From the NCBI RefSeq assembly GCF_002019595.1, contig NZ_KV917369.1, positions 4,108,624 to 4,172,623 on the forward strand: a stretch of DNA of 64,000 nt, written 5' to 3'. The notes under the pieces were generated by a model. It saw only the letters and a program-made list of their open reading frames with translations. It ran no database searches and was not told the DNA's origin. The stretch comes from Priestia abyssalis. GTDB taxonomy: Bacteria; Bacillota; Bacilli; Bacillales; Bacillaceae_H. Position 1 is the stretch's first letter; every line of letters starts with the position of its first letter. Of this stretch, positions 1 to 9,103 are shown in pieces. The position numbers and the translations under genes were made by a program.

Positions 1-1228
1 CGCTGAATACTTTTTTCAATCCTACTACAAGATAACCCGCAAGGAAACCGGCGATTAGCCCGCCTAAGAATCCCGCTCCGCCTGTTGCGGCCATAAATCC
101 GCCGACCATACCTGGTGCAAATCCCGGACGATCTGCAATACTCATTGCAATAAATCCTGCCAGCACTGGAATCATTAATCCGAATGCATTCGTACCGCCA
201 ATAGTCATTAACGCTTCAGCAATCGGATGATATGATGGATCATTTGGATCGAATGCTTTAATACCGAACATGAAGGAAATGGCGATTAAAATCCCCCCGC
301 CGACAACGAACGGAAGCATATTGGAAACACCATTCATTAAATGTTTGTAAAAGCCTGAACGCTTTTCTTTTTCCTGCCCTGAAGACTGGCCGCCTGATTC
401 TGACCCCTGGTAGATCGGAGCATCTTGTTTTACCGCGCGATCAATCAATTCTTTTGATTTGCGGATTCCATCTGCAACCGGAACTTGGATTACATGCTTC
501 CCTTTAAAGCGCTCCATTTCTACCTGCTTATCAGCAGCAACAATAATCGTAGAAGCATTCTCGATATCCTCAGCCGTTAAAGCGTTTTTAACGCCTGTTG
601 AACCGTTTGTTTCGACTTTAATATCCACACCCATTTCTTTCGCTTTGGCTTTTAACGCATCTGCTGCCATATACGTATGAGCAATTCCTGTTGGACAAGC
701 CGTAACTGCCAGCACTTTTCCTTTCGTGCTTTTTTCTTCCTTTTGTTCAACAGCCGCTTCTTCCTCTTCATCACCTTTGTCTTGACTATCGATTAATGCC
801 AATACATCTTCTTCTGTTTCAACTGCCAAAAGCTTCTCTCTGAAAGAAGAATCCATTAATAAAGTTGAAAGACGTGATAACGTTTCAAGATGGGCATTAT
901 TTGCTCCTTCAGGGGCTGCAATCATGAAAAACAGATGACTTGGCTGGCCGTCTAATGATTCATAATCGACACCCGTCTTCGAACGCCCGAACGCAAGCGC
1001 CGGTGTTTGAACAGCCTTTGTTTTCGCATGCGGAATGGCAATTCCTTCGCCGATTCCTGTCGTGCTTTGTGCTTCACGCGCTAAGATGGCTTTTTTGAAT
1101 TCTTCTCTATCAGCCAATTTGCCGGCTTGATCTAATTTATTTACTAACTCATCAATTACCGCTTCTTTTGAAGAAGAAGATAGGTTTAAAATGATGGTAT
1201 CTTTCTTTAAAAGCTCTGTAATTCTCAT
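1..1228 (-). CDS. fruA: PTS fructose transporter subunit IIABC (C-terminus cut by window edge)
   Basis: Membrane phosphotransferase that imports fructose as fructose-1-phosphate, the substrate of the FruK encoded upstream. About 409 codons are visible and the frame is still open at base 1. Domains in order are an EIIA domain with the phosphorylated His in GIAIPHAK (about residue 67), an acidic linker, an EIIB domain with the active Cys in TACPTGIAHT (about residue 178), then the start of the EIIC membrane domain (FYKHLMNGVSNMLPFVVGGG). The ATG at 1228 follows a gggggag ribosome binding site. It is the last visible gene of fruR-fruK-fruA, 12 bp after fruK, the same order as in B. subtilis. Confidence 0.95.
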   Translation of the reverse strand, partial: MRITELLKKDTIILNLSSSSKEAVIDELVNKLDQAGKLADREEFKKAILAREAQSTTGIGEGIAIPHAKTKAVQTPALAFGRSKTGVDYESLDGQPSHLFFMIAAPEGANNAHLETLSRLSTLLMDSSFREKLLAVETEEDVLALIDSQDKGDEEEEAAVEQKEEKSTKGKVLAVTACPTGIAHTYMAADALKAKAKEMGVDIKVETNGSTGVKNALTAEDIENASTIIVAADKQVEMERFKGKHVIQVPVADGIRKSKELIDRAVKQDAPIYQGSESGGQSSGQEKEKRSGFYKHLMNGVSNMLPFVVGGGILIAISFMFGIKAFDPNDPSYHPIAEALMTIGGTNAFGLMIPVLAGFIAMSIADRPGFAPGMVGGFMAATGGAGFLGGLIAGFLAGYLVVGLKKVFS

Positions 1229-1240
1229 AATTTCTCCCCC

Positions 1241-2152
1241 TTACACTTCTGCAAGCTCAATTTGTGGAAGCAGTTCCTCTACTTGCTCTTTTGTACATAA
1301 CTCAAGTGAAAATGCAGTTGCACTTCCTGATGCCACTCCATATTTAAAGGATTCTTTCACATCGCCTGTTTTCACATATGAACTTAGGAATCCACCTACC
1401 ACAGAATCTCCCGCTCCAACCGAATTTTTGACCGTTCCTTTCGGGACATTTGCATAGAGTGAAGTTTCTTTGCTGAATAAAAGGGCCCCTTCTCCTGCAA
1501 GGGATACGATAACGTGCTGCGCCCCCATTTCAACGAGACGTTTTCCATAAGGGACTGCCTCTTCTACCGTTTCAATTGTTACCCCAAATAATTCTCCCAA
1601 TTCATGATGGTTCGGCTTGATGAGAAATGGACGATGTGGAAGTACGTTCATAAGTACCTCTCCTGTCGCATCTACGACCACTTTTACCTCTCTCTTTTCG
1701 GCAATTTTCGCCATCGTTTCATAAATAGAGGCTGGAACGGATTTCGGAATGCTCCCTGCTAAAACAAGAAGATCTTCAGAAGTCAGCTTTTCCACCATTT
1801 GCATTAAACGGGATAGCTCTTCTGTGCTTATCGCGGGACCCTGCCCATTAATTTCTGTTTCTTGTCCTGTCTTTAATTTAATGTTAATTCGAGTGTCTCC
1901 TTGAACAGGAACGAAATCAGCGGAAATTCCTTTCTCTTTTAAAGAATCGGAAATGTATTTTCCTGTAAAACCGCCGACAAACCCTAATGCCTTGCTGCTT
2001 GTTCCCAATCTATGAAGGACTTGGGAAACGTTAATTCCTTTTCCTCCTGGAAACTTCGCTTCTTTTCCAATCTTATTCAGTCCGCCTAATTCAAAAGAAT
2101 CAAGTTCCACAATATAATCGATAGATGGATTTAATGTCATTGTATAAATCAT
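1241..2152 (-). CDS. fruK: 1-phosphofructokinase
   Basis: Phosphorylates fructose-1-phosphate to fructose-1,6-bisphosphate in the cytoplasm. The 303-residue protein has both PfkB-family signatures: GGKGINVSQVL near residues 36-46 and GAGDSVVGGFL near 246-256, which holds the anion hole and the catalytic Asp. Length is normal for FruK. The start codon overlaps the fruR stop in an ATGA, so the genes are translationally coupled, and fruA follows after 12 bp. A tagatose-6-phosphate kinase is a possible relative, but the fruR/fruA context makes FruK much more likely. Confidence 0.95.
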   Translation of the reverse strand: MIYTMTLNPSIDYIVELDSFELGGLNKIGKEAKFPGGKGINVSQVLHRLGTSSKALGFVGGFTGKYISDSLKEKGISADFVPVQGDTRINIKLKTGQETEINGQGPAISTEELSRLMQMVEKLTSEDLLVLAGSIPKSVPASIYETMAKIAEKREVKVVVDATGEVLMNVLPHRPFLIKPNHHELGELFGVTIETVEEAVPYGKRLVEMGAQHVIVSLAGEGALLFSKETSLYANVPKGTVKNSVGAGDSVVGGFLSSYVKTGDVKESFKYGVASGSATAFSLELCTKEQVEELLPQIELAEV

Positions 2153-2901
2153 TGTGTCACAACCTTTATTGATGTTTCTGTCTCGAAAGATTTCAAGATG
2201 TCTGCCTCTGTCTTACTTGTCAAAATTGTAGCTTCATTTAAATCGACAATTTTCGCAAATGAGATCTCATTAAATTTCGATTGATCTGCCAGCACATATG
2301 CTTCACGGGATAATCGAATCGCTGTTTGTTTAATTAATGCCTCTTCCGGATCTGGAGTCGTATATCCATATGTTATATGAATGCCGTTTACACCCATAAA
2401 ACATTTGTCAAAGCGGTAGTTTTCAAGACTGATGAGAGCTCCCCTCCCTATCATCGCCTTTGTTTTATATTTGATTTCTCCGCCGACTAAATATGTTTTA
2501 ATTCCGTGTTCCAATAAAGAATCAAGATAATGAAGACCATTTGTTACAACGACGATTTCTTTTTGAATTAAATATGGAATCATCTGATACACGGTTGTCC
2601 CTGCATCTAAATAAATACAATCGCCGTCTTCTACAAAACTTGCAGCAAATTCTGCGATTTCCATTTTCTCCTGAAGGTTTTTGGAGGATTTTTCAATAAT
2701 GCTCGGCTCTGATAATTTCCCTTGAAGCCTTGCTGCCCCTCCGTGAACACGTTTCAGGAATTTAGATTGCTCCAATTGAATCAAATCTCGTCTAATCGTT
2801 GATTCGGAGGAGTTTGTGATATCTGTTAACTCTTGTATTTTAACAATCTCTTGCTGTTTTAATAAATCAAGGATTAAGCGATGTCGTTCAGGTGTTAACA
2901 T
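2149..2901 (-). CDS. fruR: DeoR-family fructose operon repressor
   Basis: Transcriptional repressor of the fructose operon, in this family normally relieved by fructose-1-phosphate. The N-terminal DeoR helix-turn-helix (RHRLILDLLKQQEIVKIQEL through ESTIRRDL) is followed by the DeoRC sensor domain with DAGTTVYQMI and the NG.HYLDSLL segment. The reading frame is open from a GTG at 2910, but that codon is part of the aaggaggtg ribosome binding site, so the ATG at 2901 is taken as the start (250 residues). It is the first gene of fruR-fruK-fruA, behind a good sigma-A promoter. Confidence 0.9.
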   Translation of the reverse strand: MLTPERHRLILDLLKQQEIVKIQELTDITNSSESTIRRDLIQLEQSKFLKRVHGGAARLQGKLSEPSIIEKSSKNLQEKMEIAEFAASFVEDGDCIYLDAGTTVYQMIPYLIQKEIVVVTNGLHYLDSLLEHGIKTYLVGGEIKYKTKAMIGRGALISLENYRFDKCFMGVNGIHITYGYTTPDPEEALIKQTAIRLSREAYVLADQSKFNEISFAKIVDLNEATILTSKTEADILKSFETETSIKVVTQ

Positions 2902-2935
2902 CACTTTCACCTCCTTAATGATTCTCTGTACTCAT

Positions 2936-2964
2936 ATCATAATGTAACCCTTTCCAAAAATCAA
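2936..2964 (-). promoter_or_regulatory. Sigma-A promoter of fruRKA with adjacent repeats
   Basis: On the minus strand TTGATT and TATGAT are separated by exactly 17 bases, about 35 bases upstream of the fruR start. Just upstream (about 2963-2995) are A/T-rich repeats of the form TTTTGA and TGATTGA, which could be FruR operators. The operator assignment is inferred from position only. Confidence 0.65.
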
Positions 2965-3061
2965 TCATTTTCTTTCAAAAGTGATCAAAATTATTCAAAT
3001 CCTTTCATTTTCCTTCGTGTTCTTATTTTTCACCTTAAAAACAAATCATATGAACTAAAAA

Positions 3062-3107
3062 ATGGGGTGTCCAAAACGAGCAAAGATACTCGTTTTGGAC
3101 ACCCCAT
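3062..3107. terminator. Long hairpin with 19-bp stem
   Basis: A perfect 19-bp inverted repeat (3062-3080 with 3089-3107, loop of 8) lies between the SLH gene and fruR. On the minus strand the stem is followed by TTTTTTAG, so it can act as a second terminator for the SLH gene. T-rich sequence also follows on the plus strand. Confidence 0.7.
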
Positions 3108-3139
3108 GAAAAAGAAAGTTTTTTCTCTACTTCTAGCAT

Positions 3140-3167
3140 AAAAAATGAGGAACAACAGGAGTTCCTC
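3140..3167 (-). terminator. Terminator of the SLH surface-protein gene
   Basis: On the minus strand GAGGAAC and GTTCCTC form a 7-bp stem followed by ATTTTTT, about ten bases after the stop codon at 3177. Confidence 0.75.
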
Positions 3168-3176
3168 GTTTTTTGT

Positions 3177-4748
3177 TCACTCCGTCTCAAACTCGATTGT
3201 CTCTAAACCGACATAAGGTACATTAGAACCTTCCATTTGGATGGTCGAGAAAACAAGGAGCTTGTTGTTCTGATAAAACATGTAATCCGGTTTTCCATAT
3301 GTTTCAAGCTGGTACTTCGGCTTGAATGTCGTATAATCGTATGCGGTAATATAATCACGATTATTGGATGTATAAAATTCGCCCTTTTCCAAATCAAATG
3401 CAATAGCCTTATACGCTTTGTCCAGTTTGCCCACATAACTCATATCCGAATCTTTAATTAATGTGGCGCGGAAAACATTCCCTGCACTGTTGAAGATATA
3501 TTTTCCATCAGGAGAAATCGTCAAATCTTTGCCTAGATCATAGTCTCCATGATAAGGGGAATCATATGATGACGTAAACTGCCCGTTTTCATCGAATTGA
3601 AATAACTCCATGTCCCGCGGTGACACATTTGTGTCGATTGTGTAAATACGATTTAAAGAAGGATGCATTTGCATAAAACTTTGCATATATAATCTTCTTT
3701 CCCCCAGCTTTTCCCCCGTTGCTTCATTGTAACTATGCATGTTCGTGTGCTGTCCCGATCCTGACGTGACAAATACATGGCCTTTTCCGTCAGCTGCAAT
3801 ATCAAACGGATCTAAATCAATATTAAATTGATTTTCCAGTTTCATTTGATTCGCATCAATGATTGCGATGGCCCCTTCTTGGTCCTCTGTCCACCACGTA
3901 TAGCTGTGCTGTCCTTTCAATAATGCAACATAGATTTTTCCATTTCTGTATGTCATTCGCTCCGCCGGCAGCTTCAAAGGAACGGCCGCCATTTCATACG
4001 TTTCATAGTTTAGGGCCACAACTTGATTGTCGATGGAATCGAGCACATAAATAATTGGCTCGTCGGGATGAATGTCAGTGTCCTGAATTTTTAAATCGAA
4101 CAACCCTTCAAGCATGGAATCTGCTGCCAGCGGATTATCGGGACGGAAATCAGGGTTCAATAACCGTGCCATAAACACGGAAAAATGGGCACGGGATAAT
4201 GGCAGATTCGGCTTAAACGTACCATCTCCGTATCCGGTTGTAATGTTATTGGCAGCTAATGGGCTAATAAATTCAAACGCCCAGGAATCCGGGGCAACAT
4301 CCTTAAAGCCATAAGGATAGATACCGCCCAGGTCGTAGGCATTGACCAAAATCTTGGCCATCTGGGCACGCGTTAACGTTCCCCATGGATCGAACGTGCC
4401 ATCCGGCTTTCCTGAAATGATTCCGAGATCAACGGCTGTTGCAATGTCCGTATAGCCGTAATCACCAGGCTGTACATCTTTAAAGTTCGGATTGGATGCA
4501 TTCGTATCACCAAGCCCCATTTCCCGCAAAATCATCTGTACTGCCTGAAGACGCTTAATGGGCTGGTCAGGCTTAAATGTACCATCTGGATATCCTTTTA
4601 TAATATTTTGATTCGTCAAGTATCCAATTTCTTCTTTATATGTGGATACGTCGGTAAATGCAGTCGCCGCTTTTCCACTCGCAGGATGAATAAGCAGAGA
4701 AGCCGTCAGCGCGACGGTAGATAAGAATACAAACGCTTTTTTCAACAA
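3177..4748 (-). CDS. S-layer-homology surface protein with propeller-like C-terminal region
   Basis: Exported cell-wall-associated protein of about 523 residues. A signal peptide (KKAFVFLSTVALTASLLIHP, cleavage near GKAA) is followed by three SLH repeats in the first 200 residues (FTDV..I.YL, GYPDGTFKPD, GKPDGTFDPW, GYGDGTFKPN), which usually bind pyruvylated secondary wall polymer. The rest has repeated short strands such as PIIYVLDSIDNQVVALN, IAIIDANQ and LTISPDGKYIF, resembling a YVTN/WD-type propeller; its ligand is unknown. An upstream ATG at 4862 is open but unlikely. A gagggggc ribosome binding site precedes tandem TTG codons at 4748 and 4745, just before the signal peptide. It appears monocistronic. 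Confidence 0.85.
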   Translation of the reverse strand: MLKKAFVFLSTVALTASLLIHPASGKAATAFTDVSTYKEEIGYLTNQNIIKGYPDGTFKPDQPIKRLQAVQMILREMGLGDTNASNPNFKDVQPGDYGYTDIATAVDLGIISGKPDGTFDPWGTLTRAQMAKILVNAYDLGGIYPYGFKDVAPDSWAFEFISPLAANNITTGYGDGTFKPNLPLSRAHFSVFMARLLNPDFRPDNPLAADSMLEGLFDLKIQDTDIHPDEPIIYVLDSIDNQVVALNYETYEMAAVPLKLPAERMTYRNGKIYVALLKGQHSYTWWTEDQEGAIAIIDANQMKLENQFNIDLDPFDIAADGKGHVFVTSGSGQHTNMHSYNEATGEKLGERRLYMQSFMQMHPSLNRIYTIDTNVSPRDMELFQFDENGQFTSSYDSPYHGDYDLGKDLTISPDGKYIFNSAGNVFRATLIKDSDMSYVGKLDKAYKAIAFDLEKGEFYTSNNRDYITAYDYTTFKPKYQLETYGKPDYMFYQNNKLLVFSTIQMEGSNVPYVGLETIEFETE

Positions 4749-4961
4749 ATGAGCCCCCTCAAACAAATCACTATTACTTTGTAAATCTATCATGTCATGT
4801 GAAGAAAAAAACGTGTCGTTCTTCCCATTTTTAACCGGTGAAAAGAATGAAATATATTCCATTCATTCAGTTTCATTGTTTAGGATTTCGAAGACCTGCT
4901 TGCTCTAGAATGGTACATGTCAGTACGCCTGTAATCATCCCCTTGTTTAACAATCGATGAC

Positions 4962-4998
4962 AAAAATAGCCTCAAAACATTTTCATTAGTTTTGAGGC
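4962..4998 (-). terminator. Terminator of the copper operon
   Basis: GCCTCAAAAC pairs with GTTTTGAGGC (4969-4978 and 4989-4998). On the minus strand the stem is followed by TATTTTTG, 10 bases after the 2Fe-2S protein gene. Confidence 0.8.
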
Positions 4999-5007
4999 CA
5001 CCTAAGG

Positions 5008-5292
5008 TTACTGTTCAGTTTTTCCTATTATCCTCTCAATCAGCTTCCTGCCTCCTTCTTCCGTCATCCCTCCATACCAGATACCCTCCGGATACACGAT
5101 GACAATCGGTCCTTCCTGGCACTTTCCGTTACACAATGTCTTTGTCGTGTGAATGTCATGTTCGGCGTTCACCTGGCGGATTTCATCGCGAATGGCTTTC
5201 GTCACGTCTTCTGCCCCGTTTCGGCTGCAGCTTTTGCCGTTGCAAAGAAACAGCTGTTTCGTAAAAGGATGATTCAGCTGTTTCATTGTCAT
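5008..5292 (-). CDS. Thioredoxin-like [2Fe-2S] ferredoxin-domain protein
   Basis: Small 94-residue cytoplasmic protein with four cysteines in the pattern of thioredoxin-fold 2Fe-2S ferredoxins: Cys17 and Cys22 (LCNGKSC) and Cys54 and Cys58 (TLCNGKC), followed by VIVYPEGIWYG, typical of the (2Fe-2S) ferredoxin domain family. It probably carries electrons or senses metal or redox state; the partner is not known. The start overlaps the stop of the YtkA-like gene in an ATGA, so it is the last gene of the copA operon. Coupling to a copper exporter suggests a role in copper stress, since such clusters are copper-sensitive, but that is inference. Confidence 0.75.
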   Translation of the reverse strand: MTMKQLNHPFTKQLFLCNGKSCSRNGAEDVTKAIRDEIRQVNAEHDIHTTKTLCNGKCQEGPIVIVYPEGIWYGGMTEEGGRKLIERIIGKTEQ

Positions 5293-6152
5293 TGTACCTC
5301 TACCACAAACGGAAATGCTCTAACGGCTCCGTCTTGTTTGAACTCGGCCCAAATTTTATAAAGTCCCGGTTCGTCAAAACTAGTTTCAAAAATGGTGTCT
5401 TTGTTATTTGCCGGGTGCACATGAAGATACTTTTCACCGCTTTCATCCAAAATGACGACATGACCCTGTGCTCCTAAATATGGCTCAGGTTGTTTTCCAT
5501 GCAAATCAAATGTCAATGTCACATCTTGGCCTGCTTTCAGCTCAGATAAATTTAATGTCACTTTGTAATCGTCTACCTTTTGTTCGAAAACGGCATCAGC
5601 CGTCAGCTGCGGATGTGCATGCTCCTTCTCCTGGTCACCAATGGCAAATGAAATGGGAGTGACAGCATATGATAAGCTTTTCGGCTTGATATCGATAAAC
5701 GCTTTATAAGAACCGTCCGGCAATGAATGATTGATTTTAAACTCCCCTGGTCCAATTTGTTCCGGATGCAAGTGGACATATGTCTCTAAGTGATCATCTA
5801 CCACGATTAAATGAAGCAGTTTTTCATGGTTCACTTCGAGCTCTTCTACTGCATTCCCTTGCTGATCCTGCAAGGAAATGTTCATCTCTTTATTTGAAAC
5901 ATCAATGTTTGCGATTACTTCACTTTCTGCCGTCCCATGCCCGCCATGGTCTCCATGTTGATCATCATGTGCTGCCCCGTGCCCGCCTTGCTCATGAGGT
6001 TCTTCTTCATGTGTATCGACTTTATCTCCGTTATAGGCAGCCCCCTGCTCATGAGCAGGTACTGCTTCCTTACCTGCCCAATTGACATACACATTATATC
6101 CGACTATCACTATGAATAAATAAACAACCGCTGAAATCGCCCACTTTTTCAT
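5289..6152 (-). CDS. Membrane-anchored His-rich YtkA-like protein, probable extracellular copper protein
   Basis: About 287 residues: an N-terminal membrane anchor (AISAVVYLFIVIVGYNVYV), a strongly His-rich linker (HEEEPHEQGGHGAAHDDQHG and following) and two YtkA/FixH-like beta domains containing repeated H.HPE and LHVHPAN motifs. The His and Asp richness predicts metal binding outside the membrane. It sits 40 bp downstream of copA and overlaps the 2Fe-2S gene, so a role in periplasm-side copper binding or delivery is likely; homologues elsewhere are only annotated as YtkA-like. The frame is open from 6170, but the aaaggggag ribosome binding site lies inside that stretch, so the ATG at 6152 (or 6155) is preferred. 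Confidence 0.75.
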   Translation of the reverse strand: MKKWAISAVVYLFIVIVGYNVYVNWAGKEAVPAHEQGAAYNGDKVDTHEEEPHEQGGHGAAHDDQHGDHGGHGTAESEVIANIDVSNKEMNISLQDQQGNAVEELEVNHEKLLHLIVVDDHLETYVHLHPEQIGPGEFKINHSLPDGSYKAFIDIKPKSLSYAVTPISFAIGDQEKEHAHPQLTADAVFEQKVDDYKVTLNLSELKAGQDVTLTFDLHGKQPEPYLGAQGHVVILDESGEKYLHVHPANNKDTIFETSFDEPGLYKIWAEFKQDGAVRAFPFVVEVQ

Positions 6153-6192
6153 CATTTTCTCCCCTTTCATAGAAGAGGGACTATCCCTCGTC

Positions 6193-8610
6193 TTATAATT
6201 TCACTCTTTGTAAACGCAAGGCATTAAGCACAACCGAAACGGAACTGAATGCCATTGCCGCTCCCGCCAGCCATGGAGCCAAAAATCCGAGCGCTGCTAC
6301 CGGAATGCCGAGCGCATTGTAAGCAAAAGCCCAAAATAAGTTTTGTTTAATGTTCGCAATCGTCTTTTTACTCATGAAAATCGCATCGGCAATGCTCATT
6401 AAATCACCGCGCATAAGAGTAATGTCTGCTGCTTCCATCGCTACGTCTGTACCTGTACCAATGGCCATTCCAATATCCGCTACTGCTAATGCCGGTGCAT
6501 CATTGATACCGTCACCAACCATCGCTACTTTCTTTCCTTCCTCCTGCAGTTTTTTCACGACATTCGCTTTTCCTTCCGGCAGTACTTCAGCGATGACAAA
6601 ATCGATATCAACTTGTTTTGCAATTGCTTCAGCTGTTCGTTGATTGTCCCCTGTCATCATGACAACCTCAAGACCCATTTCTTTCAATCGTCTTACCGCT
6701 TCTTTGGACGTATCTTTGACGGTATCGGCTACTGCGACCGTTCCGGCATATACATAGTCGATGGCAACAAGCATGGCCGTTTTACCGTTCTGTTCCATTT
6801 CCTCCATTGCTTTTAGCGCAGAGTCAATGGCCACATCATATTGCTTCATCAATTTCCGTGTACCAATTAATAATTCTTTTCCATTTACGATTGCTTTAAT
6901 CCCATATCCAGGAATAGCCTCAAATGCTGCCGCTTCCGTCAACTCGATTCCTTTTTCACGAATACCTGCTGTAATTGCTTCCGCTAATGGATGCTCTGAT
7001 TGTTTTTCCGCCGTTCCGACAAGCTGTAAAAATTCTCTCTCGTCCACGCGGGAAGCGACTGCTACATCTGTTAAAACAGGTTCACCGTTTGTAACGGTTC
7101 CTGTTTTATCTAAAACGACTGTCGTAATATTGTGTGTCGTTTCCAAATGCTCTCCGCCTTTGAATAAAATCCCGAATTCCGCGGAACGTCCCGAACCCGC
7201 CATGATGGAGGTAGGTGTCGCAAGGCCCAATGCACAAGGGCATGCAATCACAAGTACCGCAATTAACTTTTCTAACGCTTCGGCAAAGTTTCCTGGATCA
7301 ACAATGAAAAACCAAACAAGGAATGTCACCACAGCAATCCCCACGACAATCGGGACGAAAATACCCGAAATCTGATCGGCTAAACGCTGGATCGGCGCTT
7401 TCGACCCTTGCGCTTCTTCCACTACTTTAATGATTTGCGCCAATGCGGTGTCGCGTCCTACTTTTGTTGCTTTTATTTTTAAGAAGCCATTCTTGTTGAT
7501 GGTTGCGCCAATAACCGCATCACCGACCGTTTTATCGACCGGAACGCTTTCTCCTGTCAGCATCGATTCATCCAATGCAGAGCGCCCTTCGATAATTTCA
7601 CCATCTACCGGCACTTTTTCTCCGGGTTTTACGTATATGATGTCTCCTGTCACCACTTCTTCTAACGGCATTTCCATTTCTTTGCCATCCCGGACGACAG
7701 TTGCCGTTTTCGCCTGCAAGCCCATGAGCTTTTTGATGGCTTCTGATGAACGGCCTTTTGCTTTTGCTTCAAACAGTTTTCCAAGGATGATGAGTGTAAT
7801 TAAAACCGCACTCGTTTCGAAATACAACTCGACCATATGTGCACCAGAACCAATCGATGCAATGGAGAGATAGAGGCTGTAGAAATAAGCCGCCGATGTA
7901 CCGAGCGCAACAAGTACATCCATGTTGGCACTTTTATTGCGAAGCGCTTTATATGCCCCTACATAAAACTGTTTTCCGATCATGAATTGAACAGGTGTAG
8001 CCAAAGCGAATTGGACCCATGGATTCATGAACATATCAGGAAGCCAAATGAAAGAGGTAAAATTGAAGTGGCTGACCATCGCCCATAATAGCGGAACAGA
8101 TAAAATCAAGGAAAAGATGAATTTTCCTTTTTGATTTTCGAGTTCTCTTGCCCGCAGTTCTGCTACGTCTTCTTGTTTCTCGCTTTTTACACTGGCCCCA
8201 TAACCAAGCTTTTCGACACGTGCAATCATATCTTGAATGCTTACTGTACCAGGATCATATTCGACCGTCGCACTTTCAAGCGCCAAATTAACCGTTGCCT
8301 TTGTGACGCCCTCTAGCTTATTCAGCCCTTTTTCAATGCGGGTTGCACAAGCGGCGCATGTCATGCCCGTAATATTGAATTCTGCTTTTTCATTTATAAT
8401 GTCATATCCTAAGTTTCGAACCTTTTGCTGAAAATCCTCAATCTTTACGATATCAGGGTTGTATTTAATCGTAGATTTCTCCAATGCAAAATTAACATTG
8501 GCATCCTCTACACCTTCCATTTTTTTGAGCCCTTTCTCGATGCGATTCGCACAAGCGGCACATGTCATGCCCGCAATCTGGAGATTGGCTTCTTTCATAT
8601 TCTCACTCAT
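6193..8610 (-). CDS. copA: Copper-exporting P1B-type ATPase
   Basis: Pumps Cu(I) out of the cytoplasm. The 805-residue protein has two N-terminal HMA domains with CAAC at residues 17-20 and 85-88, then the P-type core: intramembrane CPCALG near residue 457, phosphorylated Asp in DKTGT (residue 501), HP locus SEHPLAEAI, and [10 protein letters not shown] near the C-terminus. Length and order match B. subtilis CopA. A clear aggagg site precedes the ATG at 8610. A CsoR-type operator and sigma-A promoter lie directly upstream, so it can be induced separately from csoR-copZ. Two downstream genes share the transcript. Confidence 0.97.
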   Translation of the reverse strand: MSENMKEANLQIAGMTCAACANRIEKGLKKMEGVEDANVNFALEKSTIKYNPDIVKIEDFQQKVRNLGYDIINEKAEFNITGMTCAACATRIEKGLNKLEGVTKATVNLALESATVEYDPGTVSIQDMIARVEKLGYGASVKSEKQEDVAELRARELENQKGKFIFSLILSVPLLWAMVSHFNFTSFIWLPDMFMNPWVQFALATPVQFMIGKQFYVGAYKALRNKSANMDVLVALGTSAAYFYSLYLSIASIGSGAHMVELYFETSAVLITLIILGKLFEAKAKGRSSEAIKKLMGLQAKTATVVRDGKEMEMPLEEVVTGDIIYVKPGEKVPVDGEIIEGRSALDESMLTGESVPVDKTVGDAVIGATINKNGFLKIKATKVGRDTALAQIIKVVEEAQGSKAPIQRLADQISGIFVPIVVGIAVVTFLVWFFIVDPGNFAEALEKLIAVLVIACPCALGLATPTSIMAGSGRSAEFGILFKGGEHLETTHNITTVVLDKTGTVTNGEPVLTDVAVASRVDEREFLQLVGTAEKQSEHPLAEAITAGIREKGIELTEAAAFEAIPGYGIKAIVNGKELLIGTRKLMKQYDVAIDSALKAMEEMEQNGKTAMLVAIDYVYAGTVAVADTVKDTSKEAVRRLKEMGLEVVMMTGDNQRTAEAIAKQVDIDFVIAEVLPEGKANVVKKLQEEGKKVAMVGDGINDAPALAVADIGMAIGTGTDVAMEAADITLMRGDLMSIADAIFMSKKTIANIKQNLFWAFAYNALGIPVAALGFLAPWLAGAAMAFSSVSVVLNALRLQRVKL

Positions 8611-8623
8611 CCCAATTCCTCCT

Positions 8624-8640
8624 ATACCTATAAGGGGTAT
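8624..8640 (-). promoter_or_regulatory. CsoR-type operator of copA
   Basis: A 17-bp inverted repeat ATACC-N7-GGTAT, rich in GGGG, lies about 8-24 bases downstream of the predicted transcription start and just before the copA ribosome binding site. This matches the form of CsoR operators in Bacillus and Geobacillus, and CsoR is encoded 0.8 kb upstream. Confidence 0.75.
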
Positions 8641-8654
8641 ATATTTTTAAAAAA

Positions 8655-8683
8655 ATAAAAGAGCTTCTTTATTGCTCTGTCAA
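8655..8683 (-). promoter_or_regulatory. Sigma-A promoter of copA
   Basis: On the minus strand a consensus TTGACA is followed after 17 bases by TTTTAT. A weak 5-bp stem (AGAGC/GCTCT) with a T tract overlaps it, so the site could also serve as a weak terminator after copZ. Confidence 0.6.
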
Positions 8684-8763
8684 CGTATCCCTTCATATGT
8701 TTCATAAAATGGGCCATCACGTCTAACACTGCATCGGCTCCATTATACGTGATCGGCCATTTC

Positions 8764-8806
8764 ATGATGTAGTGTAAAAGGGAGAGCCCCTTTTATACTA
8801 CATCAT
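8764..8806 (-). repeat. Hairpin formed by the copZ 3' end
   Basis: A stem of 19 bp with one G-T pair joins 8764-8782 and 8788-8806, taking in the last codons and stop of copZ. No T tract follows on the minus strand, so it looks more like an mRNA processing or stability element between copZ and copA than an intrinsic terminator. Confidence 0.6.
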
Positions 8807-8999
8807 AGCCTTGATCATCGATCATTTCCTTAATTTGCTCCAGTGATACTTTGCTTTTGTCAAATTCGACATCCACTTTTCCTTCCGACAAATGGACAGC
8901 TACTTTACTCACGCCATTTAATTCTCCTACGCTTCCTTCAATAGCTTTCACACAATGACCGCAAGACATCCCTTGAACTGTTAATGTTACATTTTCCAT
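8793..8999 (-). CDS. copZ: Copper chaperone CopZ
   Basis: 68-residue Atx1-like HMA protein that carries Cu(I) in the cytoplasm and delivers it to CopA. GMSCGHC near residues 10-16 provides the MxCxxC copper site, and the whole protein aligns with the ferredoxin-like HMA fold. It lies between csoR and copA on the same strand, the standard Bacillus csoR-copZ-copA order. Confidence 0.95.
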   Translation of the reverse strand: MENVTLTVQGMSCGHCVKAIEGSVGELNGVSKVAVHLSEGKVDVEFDKSKVSLEQIKEMIDDQGYDVV

Positions 9000-9029
9000 T
9001 TATATTCTCTCCTTTATGATTTTGATTTT

Positions 9030-9101
9030 CTCAACTCAGGGCGTTTTGCTGAGTTGAGTCATTTGAATGAACTATCTGTATACAGGAGTTTATTCAAATG
9101 A
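9030..9101. repeat. Two adjacent hairpins between csoR and copZ
   Basis: The first stem is CTCAACTCAG with CTGAGTTGAG (9030-9058). The second is TCATTTGAAT with ATTCAAATGA (9059-9101), starting three bases after the csoR stop codon. Neither has a strong T tract on the minus strand. They may lower read-through or protect the csoR-copZ mRNA. Confidence 0.55.
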
Positions 9102-9103
9102 CC

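Noticed and set aside
5780..6085. Leu/His-rich plus-strand frame opposite the His-rich protein gene
   Set aside because: Its His content comes from the complementary strand of the His/Gly-rich codons; no start signal.
6761..7375. 204-codon open frame on the plus strand opposite copA
   Set aside because: It is antisense to highly conserved CopA codons, has biased composition and no ribosome binding site. It is a shadow of the real gene.
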